Source: CAIYXB01 sp038146805
GTDB lineage: Bacteria > Cyanobacteriota > Vampirovibrionia > LMEP-6097
Assembly (NCBI GenBank): GCA_038146805.1
Contig: JAYQSH010000003.1
Coordinates: 62,001-126,000, forward strand
DNA length: 64,000 nucleotides
Direction of reading: 5' to 3'
The notes under the pieces were generated by a model. The model was given only the letters and a program-made list of their open reading frames with translations, did not search any database and was not told where the DNA came from. Below, in pieces: positions 46,209 through 56,570 of the stretch (its first letter is position 1; every line of letters starts with the position of its first letter). A program made the translations under genes and the position numbers.

Positions 46209-47809
46209 AACTCTAAAAACTCTTTAGTATACAATTTAAAGCTGGCTTTGTTTGCAATCAGATATGCAGAACAATCTAAAAAACTTTCTAGCTCTTCCAA
46301 ATTATTTTCTTCAAGAGTCTTACCGCTTGCAACTAAATCCACTATCACATCACTAAGTTCTGTTAAAGGACCCAATTCAACTGAACCGTAGAGATTTATA
46401 ATTTCAGAATTTATTGATTTAAGATCAAAAAATTCTTTTGCCAGATTTGGAAATGTTGTCGCAACACGAACTTGCTTTGGTAAGTCTTTTAGCTTGCCAT
46501 AAAGAGATTGTTTTGCGCAAACACTTAAACGGCAGTGACCATAATCTAAATCTTGCAAGAGCGCACAAGATACTTTAGAATCTAAAACAACATCAAGACC
46601 AACTATCCCCAAGTCAGCTGCACCATGCTCAACATAGATAGGCACATCATGTCCTCGCACCAATAAAATTTCAACATGATCAAAAGGAGCATTAAGCTTT
46701 GAAGATACATTTAAAATTAGTTTTCTTCCATGATCTTCTGCAAAGTTAAATGATTTTTCTTGCAAAATTTCTTGTGCTTTTTCAAATAAACCACCTTTAG
46801 CAATTGCTATCTTCAAGACCTTTTTTTCAGTTGCATTAGTTTTTAACTCACTCAGCTCTTTTATATAAAAAGCAAAACCTATAGCAGATATCTCTTCTCC
46901 AAACTGCTTACATAAATTATCATAGCGACCACCAAGAGCTAACATAGAACCCGCTCCATGTGCATAAAGCGCAAAATGTAAACCGGTATAAAGCTTCAAA
47001 TCAGGACATTGCAAAGGATCAAAATGAATATTTGTAGCCAAAGATTCAACATTTCTTAAATCAGAAAGATCAAGAGCAAGTATTTTTTCAAAATCACTTA
47101 TAGAATTTGACTTTGAAAAAATTTCTAGATCTTTATGTCCTTGACAAAGTCTTTTGAAATCAACAATATTATTTTCTAACAATGCCTTATAAAGCTGTGC
47201 CGCCAAACTCAAGGTATGATTTTTCACCAACACCGACTTAAAACTTTTATCAGTCATCAAAGCACTTAATTCTTGTTCAAAACTTAGTAATGGATCACCA
47301 TAAATCTCAAAAATCTTATGCCAAATTTTTGCATCCGTAATAGTGATTTTTGAATTTTTTATTTTCAAATGCTCAACAGTATCAACAAGAAGTTTCAAGA
47401 CCTCTCTATCAGAGGCAACAGTCTCTTCACCAAAAATTTCAACACCAACTTGTTTTAACTCTTTAGAAAAATCTGTCGAAGAACCTTTGAAGCGAAAAAC
47501 GTTTGCATCATAAAAATAGCGCACAGGAAAATTAATCTTTGAACTATAACTGGCAACCATTTTTGCCAAAGGTTGAGTTATTTCGGTTCTTAATGCCATA
47601 GTTTTACCAGTTTCATCAAAAACTTTAAAAACATTTTGAGAAAATTTCGAATTAGCTTTTTCTACCAAACTCAAATCAACTATTGTTGGCACATCAACTT
47701 CTTCAAATGATCTATCAATAAAAAAGTTTGTAATTTGACGCGATATTTTTTGCTGAGCCAAAATATCCTCAGGTGCAAAATTTGATAAAGATGATCCAGA
47801 ACCAAACAT
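46205..47809 (-). CDS. hisZG: ATP phosphoribosyltransferase, HisZ-HisG fusion
   Basis: The first enzyme of histidine synthesis. Residues 1-325 are a HisZ-type regulatory domain, a HisRS-like fold without tRNA charging: TIVDLSLVEKANSKFSQNVFKVFDETGKTMALRTEITQPLAK near residue 55 corresponds to motif 2, and ALGGRYDNLCKQFG near 305 is typical. From about residue 330 the short-form HisG catalytic domain begins (LKIAIAKGGLFEKAQEIL), with ADLGIVGLDVVLD, VRVATTFPNLAKEFF and ELSDVIVDLVASGKTLEENNLE. Normally HisZ and HisG(S) are separate proteins that assemble; here they are one chain. I start at the ATG at 47809, one base after the upstream SPFH stop, rather than at a TTG that overlaps it. Confidence 0.88.
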   Translation of the reverse strand: MFGSGSSLSNFAPEDILAQQKISRQITNFFIDRSFEEVDVPTIVDLSLVEKANSKFSQNVFKVFDETGKTMALRTEITQPLAKMVASYSSKINFPVRYFYDANVFRFKGSSTDFSKELKQVGVEIFGEETVASDREVLKLLVDTVEHLKIKNSKITITDAKIWHKIFEIYGDPLLSFEQELSALMTDKSFKSVLVKNHTLSLAAQLYKALLENNIVDFKRLCQGHKDLEIFSKSNSISDFEKILALDLSDLRNVESLATNIHFDPLQCPDLKLYTGLHFALYAHGAGSMLALGGRYDNLCKQFGEEISAIGFAFYIKELSELKTNATEKKVLKIAIAKGGLFEKAQEILQEKSFNFAEDHGRKLILNVSSKLNAPFDHVEILLVRGHDVPIYVEHGAADLGIVGLDVVLDSKVSCALLQDLDYGHCRLSVCAKQSLYGKLKDLPKQVRVATTFPNLAKEFFDLKSINSEIINLYGSVELGPLTELSDVIVDLVASGKTLEENNLEELESFLDCSAYLIANKASFKLYTKEFLEF

Positions 47810-47810
47810 C

Positions 47811-48656
47811 TTACTGCATAATTTTATCAAGATTTATAAAACTATTGCCCTGTAAACCACTTACAACAGGGATATTTCTTTCAGATTTTTCAATTTCTTC
47901 TAGGTATTCTAACTCAGCAACCAAAGGATTTCTTTGAATTGCACGACCTTTTATATCAACAACCTTAGCTTGAGCCTCACCCTTTATAATTTCAATCTGC
48001 TTTTCTTTAATAGCTATATCTTTTCTAATTTGAGCAAGCTGTGCTTTTTGTAAGGCAATTTGTTTTCTTTCAATTGCTTGAATATATTCTTTTGAAAAAT
48101 TTATTCTACGCAAAAATACATCTTTCAAACTAAATCCAGAAGTATCAAAAGAAGTAGATAAACTTTCAAAAATTTCTTGGCTAACGATTCTTCTAGTTTC
48201 AGAAGTATAAAGTGCATCAGCAACGTGCCTTGCAATAACTTCTTGTGTTGTTTTAGAAATTTTTGCTTTTAATACTGGTTCATAATCTGTTCTAAGTTTT
48301 TGAAAAACCTCTGAGGCTCTTTGTTTGATCATTTGACTAACAATAGAAAGTTCAATTGCAACAATTTGCCCGTCTTTTGTTTTTGCCACCAGCGGATCAC
48401 CTAATCTTTTGGGGTCATTAAAACTATTGTTCTTAGATGAAAAAGAATATGTCACAATTCTTGTGTCATAGACAATTAGTTCAGTAACAAATGGCATAAC
48501 AAAATTTAAGCCCTCTTGTAACTCCCTTAAATTCCCATTGACTCTATTAAAAAGCACTCCAGTTCTACCGACTGGCACTATTTTTACTATTTGTGAATAT
48601 ACAATTGCAATTAATGCAACTATTACTAAACCAACTTGACCTTTTAACTTAAACAT
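47811..48656 (-). CDS. SPFH/prohibitin-like membrane protein 2
   Basis: One N-terminal membrane segment (about residues 7-25) followed by an SPFH/band 7 domain (VPVGRTGVLFNRVNGNLRELQEGLNFVMPF...YDTR) and a Lys/Glu-rich coiled coil (QKAQLAQIRKDIAIKEKQIEIIKGEAQAKVV) ending in a hydrophobic tail. The arrangement is that of prohibitin-type scaffold proteins, which oligomerise on membranes and often control proteases or lipid domains. It lies 19 bases downstream of a second SPFH gene; the pair probably makes a hetero-oligomer. The following hisZG starts one base after its stop. Confidence 0.85.
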   Translation of the reverse strand: MFKLKGQVGLVIVALIAIVYSQIVKIVPVGRTGVLFNRVNGNLRELQEGLNFVMPFVTELIVYDTRIVTYSFSSKNNSFNDPKRLGDPLVAKTKDGQIVAIELSIVSQMIKQRASEVFQKLRTDYEPVLKAKISKTTQEVIARHVADALYTSETRRIVSQEIFESLSTSFDTSGFSLKDVFLRRINFSKEYIQAIERKQIALQKAQLAQIRKDIAIKEKQIEIIKGEAQAKVVDIKGRAIQRNPLVAELEYLEEIEKSERNIPVVSGLQGNSFINLDKIMQ

Positions 48657-48675
48657 AAAATTTTATTTCCTTTCT

Positions 48676-49566
48676 TTAAAGACTTCCGTTACTAAAAATC
48701 ATCTTAGTTCTCTTACCTAAGATTTGAGCTCTTCTATACTTAACAAAGCTTGGGTTTGCAGTCAATGAATTAACACGTAAATTAATTGCTTCAGCCTCAC
48801 CTTGAGCTTTAGTAATTACAGCATCTTTTTTGTTCATTTCTTCAATAATAATATTGTCTTTTGTATCTAGCTCAATACGAGCTTTTTGTTTTTCTTCAAT
48901 TGCATTTTGAAATGCATCAGAAAAATTCACTTCATCCAACAAAAACTCTGTAAGCACAATTTTGTATTTTGCTAAAACATCATCAAGATTTTTTGAAATA
49001 TGATCCGCAACAACTCTTCTATCTTCACTATAGATTGCAGACACCGTATATCCAGCAATTACTTCACGCACAATACTACGCACAACAGGAGTAATAATTT
49101 TTTCTACATAGTTTTCATAAGTATCATTACCAAGATTTTGATGTAACCACCATAAATCTTCAAAGCTAGGTCTTGCTCTCACTGTCACCTCTACAGAAAT
49201 ATTTTGACCATCAGAAGTTAAAGTATTGATTGCACCACCCATAATAAAAGCTCCCCTTTTACTACGCTCTGGTTTATCAGAAAAGATATAACTAATTTCT
49301 CTTACATTATAAATTGTAGGGTCTTGAATAAAAGGAATTATAAACTGTGCCCCACCATTTAAAACACGTTTTTCCATGCCGGTAATTCTATTAAAGACTA
49401 CCCCTCTTTGCCCGGCGCCAACAAGAATAATGAGATTAGGCAAGACAAAAAATATTACAACAACAGCAATAATTAGCATCTTGTATTTTGACAAAAATTT
49501 GTCAGGGTCAAAGTCTTTTCCACCCTTTGGGTTAATAAAAAAATCTGGGATATCTGGTCTTTCCAT
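48676..49566 (-). CDS. SPFH/prohibitin-like membrane protein 1
   Basis: An N-terminal cytoplasmic stretch of ~30 residues rich in Pro/Asp/Lys, a membrane segment (MLIIAVVVIFFVLPNLIILV), then an SPFH domain (GAGQRGVVFNRITGMEKRVLNGGAQFIIPFIQDPTIYNVRE) and a coiled coil ending at ITKAQGEAEAINLR. The last ~30 residues (SFVKYRRAQILGKRTKMIFSNGSL) match the C-terminal family pattern. First gene of an SPFH-SPFH-hisZG run. A fusion of roles with histidine synthesis is not implied; the link is transcriptional at most. Confidence 0.87.
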   Translation of the reverse strand: MERPDIPDFFINPKGGKDFDPDKFLSKYKMLIIAVVVIFFVLPNLIILVGAGQRGVVFNRITGMEKRVLNGGAQFIIPFIQDPTIYNVREISYIFSDKPERSKRGAFIMGGAINTLTSDGQNISVEVTVRARPSFEDLWWLHQNLGNDTYENYVEKIITPVVRSIVREVIAGYTVSAIYSEDRRVVADHISKNLDDVLAKYKIVLTEFLLDEVNFSDAFQNAIEEKQKARIELDTKDNIIIEEMNKKDAVITKAQGEAEAINLRVNSLTANPSFVKYRRAQILGKRTKMIFSNGSL

Positions 49567-49708
49567 AACTTTGATAATAACATTTAATTCAAAGCAATAA
49601 GAAAAGTCAAAAAAACACGTTCAATGAAAAATTTATGAATATATGTATAGCAGTGATTATCAATTATTTACAAAAAATAACGCTTATGAAAAAAAATACT
49701 TTTATTGC

Positions 49709-49714
49709 TATAAT
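49709..49714 (+). promoter_or_regulatory. -10 box of gap, leaderless type
   Basis: TATAAT ends 7 bases before the ATG of gap at 49722, with no room for a Shine-Dalgarno site. No good -35 hexamer is seen at the standard distance. Frames read further upstream (to 49635) run through this box and are unlikely to be translated. Confidence 0.65.
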
Positions 49715-49721
49715 CTTGTGC

Positions 49722-50750
49722 ATGTCTAAAATTAAAGTTGGTATAAATGGTTTTGGTAGAATTGGCAGAAATGTCTTTCGTACCTTAAATGAGAATTTCT
49801 CAGATAAAATTGATGTGGTCACTATTAATGACCCTGTCTCTGACCCGAAAATCTCAGCTCACTTGATTAAGTACGATAGTGTGCTTGGTCAATATAAAGG
49901 TTCTGTAAGTGCTACTGAAGATAGCATTACGGTTGACGGTAGAACTACTAAGTTTTTAAAAGAATTTAACCCTGCAGATATCGCATGGGATAAGCAAGGT
50001 GTAGATATTGTTCTTGAGTGTTCTGGTGTATTCACAGATGGCACTAAAGCAAAAGCTCATCTTGATGCTGGTGCAAAGAAAGTTTTAATTTCAGCTCCTG
50101 CTAAAAACGAAGATATTACAATTGTTATGGGAGTTAATGATAATGAATACGACCCAGCTAAACACAATATTATTTCTAATGCTAGTTGCACTACAAATTG
50201 TTTAGCACCTGTAACTAAAGTATTAGATGAAAAGTTTGGTATTGAAACTGGTTTAATGACAACTATTCACTCTTATACTTCTGACCAAAGATTATTAGAT
50301 AACGCACACAGCGATCCAAGAAGATCAAGAGCTGCTGCTTCATCTATGATCCCTACGACAACTGGTGCGGCAAAAGCAATTGGTTTAGTTTTACCTCATT
50401 TGAATGGTAAATTAAATGGTTTTGCAATTCGTGTACCAACCCCAAATGTTTCTGTTACTGACGTTGTTTTTCAATTCAAAAACAAAGTTGATAAAGATAC
50501 TATCAATGCCGTTTTGAAAGAAGCTGCAGAAGGTGAGTTAAAAGGCATCTTAGCTTATACTGAAGAGCCTTTAGTAAGTATTGATTTCACTTCTAACCCT
50601 AACTCATCAATCGTTGATGCTTCTATGACCACTGTTGTTGGTGATAATCAAGCTAAATTACTTGCTTGGTATGATAACGAATATGGTTACTCAAACAGAC
50701 TTTGTGAGCTTGCAATAAAAGTTGCAGCTTCACTACCTGTGGCAGCATAG
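49722..50750 (+). CDS. gap: Glyceraldehyde-3-phosphate dehydrogenase, type I
   Basis: Oxidises glyceraldehyde 3-phosphate to 1,3-bisphosphoglycerate with NAD(P), or the reverse, in glycolysis/gluconeogenesis. The NAD-binding start is VGINGFGRIGRNVFR; the catalytic Cys is in SNASCTTNCLAPV near residue 153; the catalytic His partner lies in HSYTSDQRLLDN; the C-terminal WYDNEYGYSNRL is diagnostic. Length 342 aa from the ATG at 49722, which matches the family N-terminus; an upstream in-frame ATG at 49635 would add 29 odd residues across the promoter. A strong terminator follows. Confidence 0.96.
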   Translation: MSKIKVGINGFGRIGRNVFRTLNENFSDKIDVVTINDPVSDPKISAHLIKYDSVLGQYKGSVSATEDSITVDGRTTKFLKEFNPADIAWDKQGVDIVLECSGVFTDGTKAKAHLDAGAKKVLISAPAKNEDITIVMGVNDNEYDPAKHNIISNASCTTNCLAPVTKVLDEKFGIETGLMTTIHSYTSDQRLLDNAHSDPRRSRAAASSMIPTTTGAAKAIGLVLPHLNGKLNGFAIRVPTPNVSVTDVVFQFKNKVDKDTINAVLKEAAEGELKGILAYTEEPLVSIDFTSNPNSSIVDASMTTVVGDNQAKLLAWYDNEYGYSNRLCELAIKVAASLPVAA

Positions 50751-50773
50751 TTGATCAACAAAAAAACAATTTT

Positions 50774-50806
50774 AAAACCTCACTTATTTCAAGTGAGGTT
50801 TTTTTA
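50774..50806 (+). terminator. Rho-independent terminator of gap
   Basis: AAACCTCACTT and AAGTGAGGTTT pair around ATTTC, followed by a run of T. It lies about 25 bases after the gap stop codon and before the repeat array. Confidence 0.93.
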
Positions 50807-50827
50807 TTTTGCAATATTTACAATTAA

Positions 50828-51710
50828 GGGCGTGCTTCCAAACCCGTAATAAGTATCTCGAGTCTTTAGATTTGGGCATAAGTAGGGTTTGGTTAGACAC
50901 GCCTAACAAAAGAATCAAACACCATCGCTTAGTGAGTTTCACGCAGTGAAACAAGCTAAGCGTAAGGTCGTTTGTGGGACTGATTTCTGACCCCATTTGC
51001 TAGTGATTTTAACATTTCACTGTATTTTAAAATTCAAAATGGGGTTTGGAATCAGTCCCATTAAGGGCGTGCTTCCAAACCCGTAATAAGTATCTCGAGT
51101 CTTTAGATTTTTTAACAAAGAATCAAACACCGTCGCTTAGTGAGTTTCACAAAACAAGCTAAGCGTAAGATCGTTGTGGGACTGATTTCTGACCCCATTT
51201 GCTAGTGATTTTAACATTTCACTGTATTTTAAAATTCAAAATGGGGTTTGGTTTCCAAACCCGTAATAAGTATCTCGAGTCTTTAGATTTGGGCATAAGT
51301 AGGGTTTGGTTAGACACGCCTAACAAAAGAATCAAACACCGTCGCTTAGTGAGTTTCACGCAGTGAAACAAGCTAAGCGTAAGGTCGTTTGTGGGACTGA
51401 TTTCTGACCCCATTTGCTAGTGATTTTAACATTTCACTGTATTTTAAAATTCAAAATGGGGTTTGGAATCAGTCCCATTAAGGGCGTGCTTCCAAACCCG
51501 TAATAAGTATCTCGAGTCTTTAGATTTGGGCATAAGTAGGGTTTGGTTAGACACGCCTAACAAACGAATCAAACACCGTCGCTTAGTGAGTTTCACGCAG
51601 TGAAACAAGCTAAGCAAGTCGTTGTGGGACTGATTTCTGACCCCATTTGCTAGTGATTTTAACATTTCACTGTATTTTAAAATTCAAAATGGGGTTTGGA
51701 ATCAGTCCCA
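50828..51710 (-). repeat. Tandem array of four compound-hairpin repeats
   Basis: Units at about 50828-51060, 51065-51251, 51252-51477 and 51482-51710. Full units are ~230 bp; the second lacks an internal ~45-base block (GGGCATAAGTAGGGTTTGG and after) and the third lacks the first few bases. Each begins GGGCGTGCTTCCAAACCCG and ends GGAATCAGTCCCA. Two to three self-complementary stems are kept in each, including GTTTCACGCAGTGAAAC in the full ones. Reading frames of 60-75 codons through each unit share sequence only because the DNA is repeated; they are broken by the indels and have no start signals. Confidence 0.92.
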
Positions 51711-51739
51711 TTATCAAACTTTGCTTATCAAGGTGAAAT

Positions 51740-52474
51740 TCAATATGGATCTAAATTTTTAGTAACAAAGTTGGCTTTCATCATTGATTCAATATCTAAA
51801 TCTTTGTCTATTTGGCTTTCATCAAGATCAATAAAAGCACTAATAATTTTGTCATCAAAAATTTTAGCAGGGCTATTATTAATACGTGCCTCTGTAATCT
51901 TGCCACTTAATTCAAAACCATAAGTTTCAATATCACCAATACTGACTCGCATTTTTTTTGCAAATATTCTTTCTTTTGGTCCCAAAATTCGTGCCTTGGA
52001 AATTCCATGAAAAGGTAAAACCTTATCATCGGTATCAGCAATAATTAAAGCTTTAATAGAATCTTCAGCAATAGTTTTATTAAAGTCAGCGATAAATTTT
52101 TTATTTTTTATAATAATATCAACAGCTCCGGAATAATTATTACGAGTGTATTTGCCCACAATATAAACCCTATCTTGGTTAAGTAATTCTTTAAAAAAGA
52201 TTTTAAAAGAAGTATTAATTGGACTAAAAAATTTAAACAGAGTCATATCACTTGTCCAAATCTTTTTTTCCTTTGTCTTTGGATCAACTGTAATAATCAG
52301 AAATTCCTCTAAAAAATTAATGCTGTTTTTAGGGCTAACATTTAATTTCAAATCAATAACAGCTAGTTTTTTAAGTCCTCTCCTTCCAGAAGAACAGTAA
52401 AATTATCTGCGCTAACTTTATGCTGAGCAACAAAAGCTATTAACAAAACAATTAAACAACGAATAAAGATCAAG
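51740..52474 (-). CDS. Predicted secreted protein, one apparent frameshift (about 244 aa)
   Basis: The longest ATG frame starts at 52351, but a signal peptide lies upstream in another frame: a TTG at about 52474 gives LIFIRCLIVLLIAFVAQHKV then SADNFTV. Adding one T to the TT near 52395 joins this to SSGRRGLKKLAVIDLKLNVSP and the main frame. The TTG overlaps the lpxC stop (TTGA), so the two genes are coupled. The mature part is a soluble, Lys- and Ile-rich alpha/beta protein (KALIIADTDDKVLPFHGISKARILG) with an acidic C-terminus. No family recognised; the location after lpxC suggests an envelope role. Confidence 0.55.
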
Positions 52475-53258
52475 ACAGAACTTCCTTGATTTTCTTTGCC
52501 ATCCTAGAATTCAATTCGTGACCGGCTTTGACACTTGTAATTTTTGCTTTTAGTGCTAAAGGGTTAAAACCAGACAAATACAAATCACCAATTAAATCTA
52601 AAAGTTTATGACGAGCAGGTTCATTATCAAAAAACAAATCTTGTTTAAAGCCATTATCATCAAATCCTAAAACCCAATTCTCTAAACCTAAAATTTGATT
52701 TTCACTATAAGAACTAAAAGTTCGAGCTCTCAGTAAATCTGAACAAGGTAGATTTTGATTCCAAGTATAGCTCTGAGTTTTCAAATAATTATGATTAGAA
52801 ATCAATTGATAACTCGCTGAAAACTCTTGAGCAGGTTGAAGCAATATGTACCTAGAAGCATCACTTTCATCAATGATTTTTATTTCTTCTTTAAAGACAA
52901 AAGTTTTTAATGGAGAACTATGAAAATGCTCAGTAAAAAAATCAAACCAAAACATAGCTGAACCATCAGCAAAAGGAAGCTCTTCGGCATCCAAAAAAAC
53001 ATCAACATTGGTTAAATTAGCACAAGCTGCTGCTGCCATAAAATGTTCTGTAAGACAAATGCAATTATTATTTTTAGCAAGGACTGTATTTCTTTGGGTA
53101 CTAAAAATATTTGCAACATCAGCTTCTATAATCTCTCCACATGGGTGAATAAACCTAATACCTAGAGTTTTATTGGCTTCAATCCTTGATTGAACAGGTT
53201 TTCGAGAAATTAAACCATAAGCTGTTAAAATATTTTTACTAGTAGAAATATCAAGCAA
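52470..53258 (-). CDS. lpxC: UDP-3-O-acyl-N-acetylglucosamine deacetylase
   Basis: The committed zinc-dependent step of lipid A synthesis. The fold signatures are CICLTEHFMAAAACANLTNVDVFLDAEELPFADGSAMF (first zinc His in TEHF), LLRARTFSSYSEN in place of the usual ARTFGF, and the second zinc site EPARHKLLDLIGDLYLSG (His and Asp three to four residues apart), with KAGHELNSRM supplying the catalytic His. At 262 aa it is shorter than the common ~300 aa, mainly in the loops between the two domains. The start is TTG with TATAAT ending 9 bases upstream. UGA is its stop codon. Confidence 0.92.
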   Translation of the reverse strand: MLDISTSKNILTAYGLISRKPVQSRIEANKTLGIRFIHPCGEIIEADVANIFSTQRNTVLAKNNNCICLTEHFMAAAACANLTNVDVFLDAEELPFADGSAMFWFDFFTEHFHSSPLKTFVFKEEIKIIDESDASRYILLQPAQEFSASYQLISNHNYLKTQSYTWNQNLPCSDLLRARTFSSYSENQILGLENWVLGFDDNGFKQDLFFDNEPARHKLLDLIGDLYLSGFNPLALKAKITSVKAGHELNSRMAKKIKEVLS

Positions 53259-53376
53259 TATAGCTATATTATAGACAAAAGCAAAAAAAAAAGTTAGAAA
53301 TAGTGGTTTTCAACTAGGTTAAAAATATAAAACACTTGCAAAATAGCTTTACGTATTGATACAATATTGTTTGATA

Positions 53377-56300
53377 ATGTCAATTATAGATATTAGCAAA
53401 AAAAAAATATTTTTGGCGCTGGAAAGTTAGTAAAAAAACTTCCAGGCGTCAATAAATTAATTGGCAAAAAAAATCAAGAATTAGAGAATGTTAATAGGGA
53501 TAAACATATTCAACTCACAGAAGATCTCGTTAACACTGCACAAAATAATGAACTAGCATCATACGGACTAGCAGATGAGTTAAGTGGCATCTTAGAACTA
53601 ACAAAAATTGAAGATCCTTACATCAACGACGGTATCGATTTTTTTGAACAAATTACGCAAAAACATATAAAGCAAAAAGGCACCCAAAGAGGTAAGAAAA
53701 TAGAATTATCCGACAAGGTCTTAAGTGATAGCTGTATAAGATTTATAGATTCACGTGAAGAAATATTTAAACAAAGAATACTATCTCTAAACCAAAAACA
53801 AACTAATAGCAAATTAATAAACTACCAAGACTATGACAAAATTTTCAATGATTTTTTTCAAGAGACATTAATTTTAATCTATAACTTTAATAACTTTGTA
53901 TTTTCAAGGTTAACAAAAACTGATTTAGAAACTTCAAACATTGACTTAATGCAAGCTTTGAAGATGACTAAGAATATTACTGCAAATCTATGCTCTAGGT
54001 TTATAAATGATTTTGAATTATTACTAAATCACTTACCTAAAGATGAAGACAATAAAACACAAGAATATCAAAACACAATAAAAACAAAATACAAAGATAC
54101 ACTTGTAAGGCTTTTAAAAGGTTCTAGATTTGGCATTATCTCTCATAATATTTTTTCAGGTATTGAAAAGTTTTATTTAGCTAAGAAAAAATTATCATTA
54201 AATAATTTACAATCTTTAAAAGAGTTTCACCAAGCAGTTTCAGGAGCAATACTTTTATCAGCTAGCACCGAGAATATTCAAGAGACGGGGCAAATAAATA
54301 AAAGATTTATAACAGAAGGTCTTGAAAGGTTATCAAATTTGATAGTAGAGCAAAGTCTTTTAAATAAAAATCCAAATACAACTAATCAACAAAATGAATT
54401 AGAAAATTCCATAGCAGATATGAAAAAGTTTTTAGCCGACATTGGCTCTCAAGAAGATGCAATGAGTGAAAAACTACTTGAATTAAAAGAACTAGTAGCT
54501 AGCAAACAACTTAGTTTAGGCTTATCACAAGAAGATACAAAAGCAATAATAAATGATTATCAATCAGTAAGAAATGCTATAAGAGATGAACTCGGTGAAT
54601 TCCCAGAAGAAAAAATACGCAGTATAACACTGGAGGCTCAATCGGTAATAAATACATTGATAGGTTCTAAAAGAAATGTAGAAGCAAACGATTTTTCAAT
54701 ATATTTTAAAAGAAATATTTTAGAAACATCTCTAAAAGCTGCATATTGTGTACTATCCAAATATATGGATAAAGAAAATTTGTCTGCAAAACTTGGAGAA
54801 AATATCCAACCAAAATGGCTCAAAAATTTTTTTGATAGAGAAATACTACGCTTCCAAAAAATCATAGAGCAAGATCCTTCACCAAGAAAAACTATCAATT
54901 TAGCCTTTGCCATGTGTGATATTGCAAAAGCATTAAACCAACCAGATATAAGATATTTCAGTCATTCAAATTTCATTAGCAGACACAAACTTACTAAAAT
55001 AGCAGAATCTGCACTAAAAAGAGTAAGTGGCTTTACTGATGTGAACTATACACCAATTGCATTAAAACTTTATAGCGAATTATTTTCTAACTTAGATACT
55101 GATGCACAAAAAGCAAATTTGAATCCCACTGAAATCAAATGGTTGCATCAGCATATTGATCGTTTAATGCAACTATTTACAATTATAGACCCTCAAGATG
55201 GCAAAGCAAAATTTGGTTTGGGTCACGAAAATAAATATGAGTTAAAGAAATTTCACGAGATACAAGACCTCTTTAAAAAACAAGGTTATGTTTCTCAAAA
55301 CTTAGATTTAGTAATAAAATATTTTCAAAATGCCGTAAATAATGCAAGTTTACGTAAAAAAAGAAATAGTAAATATTCAGACTTAGACTCAAGAAATATT
55401 TTACTTTCAACTGCTTTACTTTATCAGTACATAAAATTTATCCCTGAAGAACGAACAAATTTAGAAGAACTAAGAAATGCAGAAAAAATAATTGAATTAT
55501 TTTTTGATGGAGATCGTAAAATTAGATCAAATTTACCAAAAGAACAAAAGCCAAAAGTTCTTGACGAATTATGTGGTACTGAATCTGATCCAGAAAGCAA
55601 AATACCTATTTCTAAAGCAAAATATGACCGAAATGGATTTTTAAGATCTTATGCACTGGGACTTGAAGAAAAATTAGATATTTATATTGCAGGAAAAACA
55701 ATTGATGCAATAGATTTAAATTCCTTACTAAACTTTTACTACAGACTTGAAGAAAATAAAAATCGAAGTCTTGAAAGACAAGCACAAAGAGAAGCCAGTT
55801 CTGAGTATAGAGAAAAATTATCAGAAGCAGAACGCTGGAATAGTATGGGAACTTGGACAAGACAAGTTGAGGTGCACAACAAATTTTATGACGGCAAAAA
55901 CAAAGAACTGCTACCTCCATTAGAAGATAAATTAGTTCAACTTTTAGACACAAACCAAGAAGCCGTGATTAAATTTGTAAACAGTATTAGTAACAAAACA
56001 GTAAAAGAAAAATTCTCTGTAAGGATTGCCCAAGAGCTTTTCAAAAAAGCCAGTGAAAAAGCAAAGATTATCAATCAAAGAATTTACAAAGGTCACCTAG
56101 AAGTAAAAGATACCAATGTCGCACTCATTAATAATTTGGTCGATATCCTAACAAAATTAGGTTATTGTGCTCAACTCTCAAATACAGAAATGAGCTCTCA
56201 ACTTTTAGTCTCAAGTAATTCAATACTTGGAGAACAAGATAGATCTGCATTTGAAGAAAACTTTAATCAAATAAATCAACTTATGTCATCTAGATTTTTA

Positions 56301-56483
56301 TTAAGTAAAGAGATAAATAGTGTCAGTCAAAATATAAAAGACTTAAAAGAGAAATGTTTATACCTGCTAAAACAGTTTAAAATAAGACCAACGCTGGGTA
56401 ATATCTTAGAATGGATTCCAGAAGAAAAACTAATAAAACTGGTTCATGCAAAAACTTCTGGAACTTATACTCAAGCAGCTTAA
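53377..56483 (+). CDS. Giant alpha-helical protein C, one apparent frameshift (about 1035 aa)
   Basis: The ATG at 53949 is internal: the same frame is open and coding-like back to about 53410. An ATG at 53377 in another frame (MSIIDISKKKIF) joins it if one base is added to the A9/T5 tract near 53397-53411, giving IFFGAGKLVKKLPGVNKLIG. The protein is soluble, helical and rich in Lys, Leu, Asn and Glu, with long amphipathic stretches (SEKLLELKELVASKQLSLGLSQED) and a Lys/Arg/Ser-rich segment near residue 625. No signal peptide, membrane segment or known domain. By size, composition and lack of motifs it belongs with proteins A1-A3 and B, though I cannot align it with them by eye. A tRNA follows 88 bases after its stop. 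Confidence 0.65.
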
Positions 56484-56570
56484 GAAAAAATTTAAAGATT
56501 TTGTTTTATCTTGCATTTGCAGGCTTATCGTGGCATGATTTAAATCTTGAACTTTGTCTTCAAAGTTTTT

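Noticed and set aside
46205..49566. Functional link between SPFH proteins and histidine synthesis
   Set aside because: Only operon adjacency supports it; no motif in either protein suggests a shared role.
50784..51665. Open frames of 60-80 codons on the minus strand with nearly the same protein (ending in KSKDSRYLLRVWK), also at 20199-20441
   Set aside because: They run through the compound-hairpin repeats; sequence similarity follows from DNA repetition, indels break the frame in some copies, there is no start signal, and the reverse-complement copy at 5100 shows no special preservation.
50828..51710. CRISPR array
   Set aside because: Units are ~230 bp with only 0-5 bases between them, no unique spacers and no cas genes nearby.
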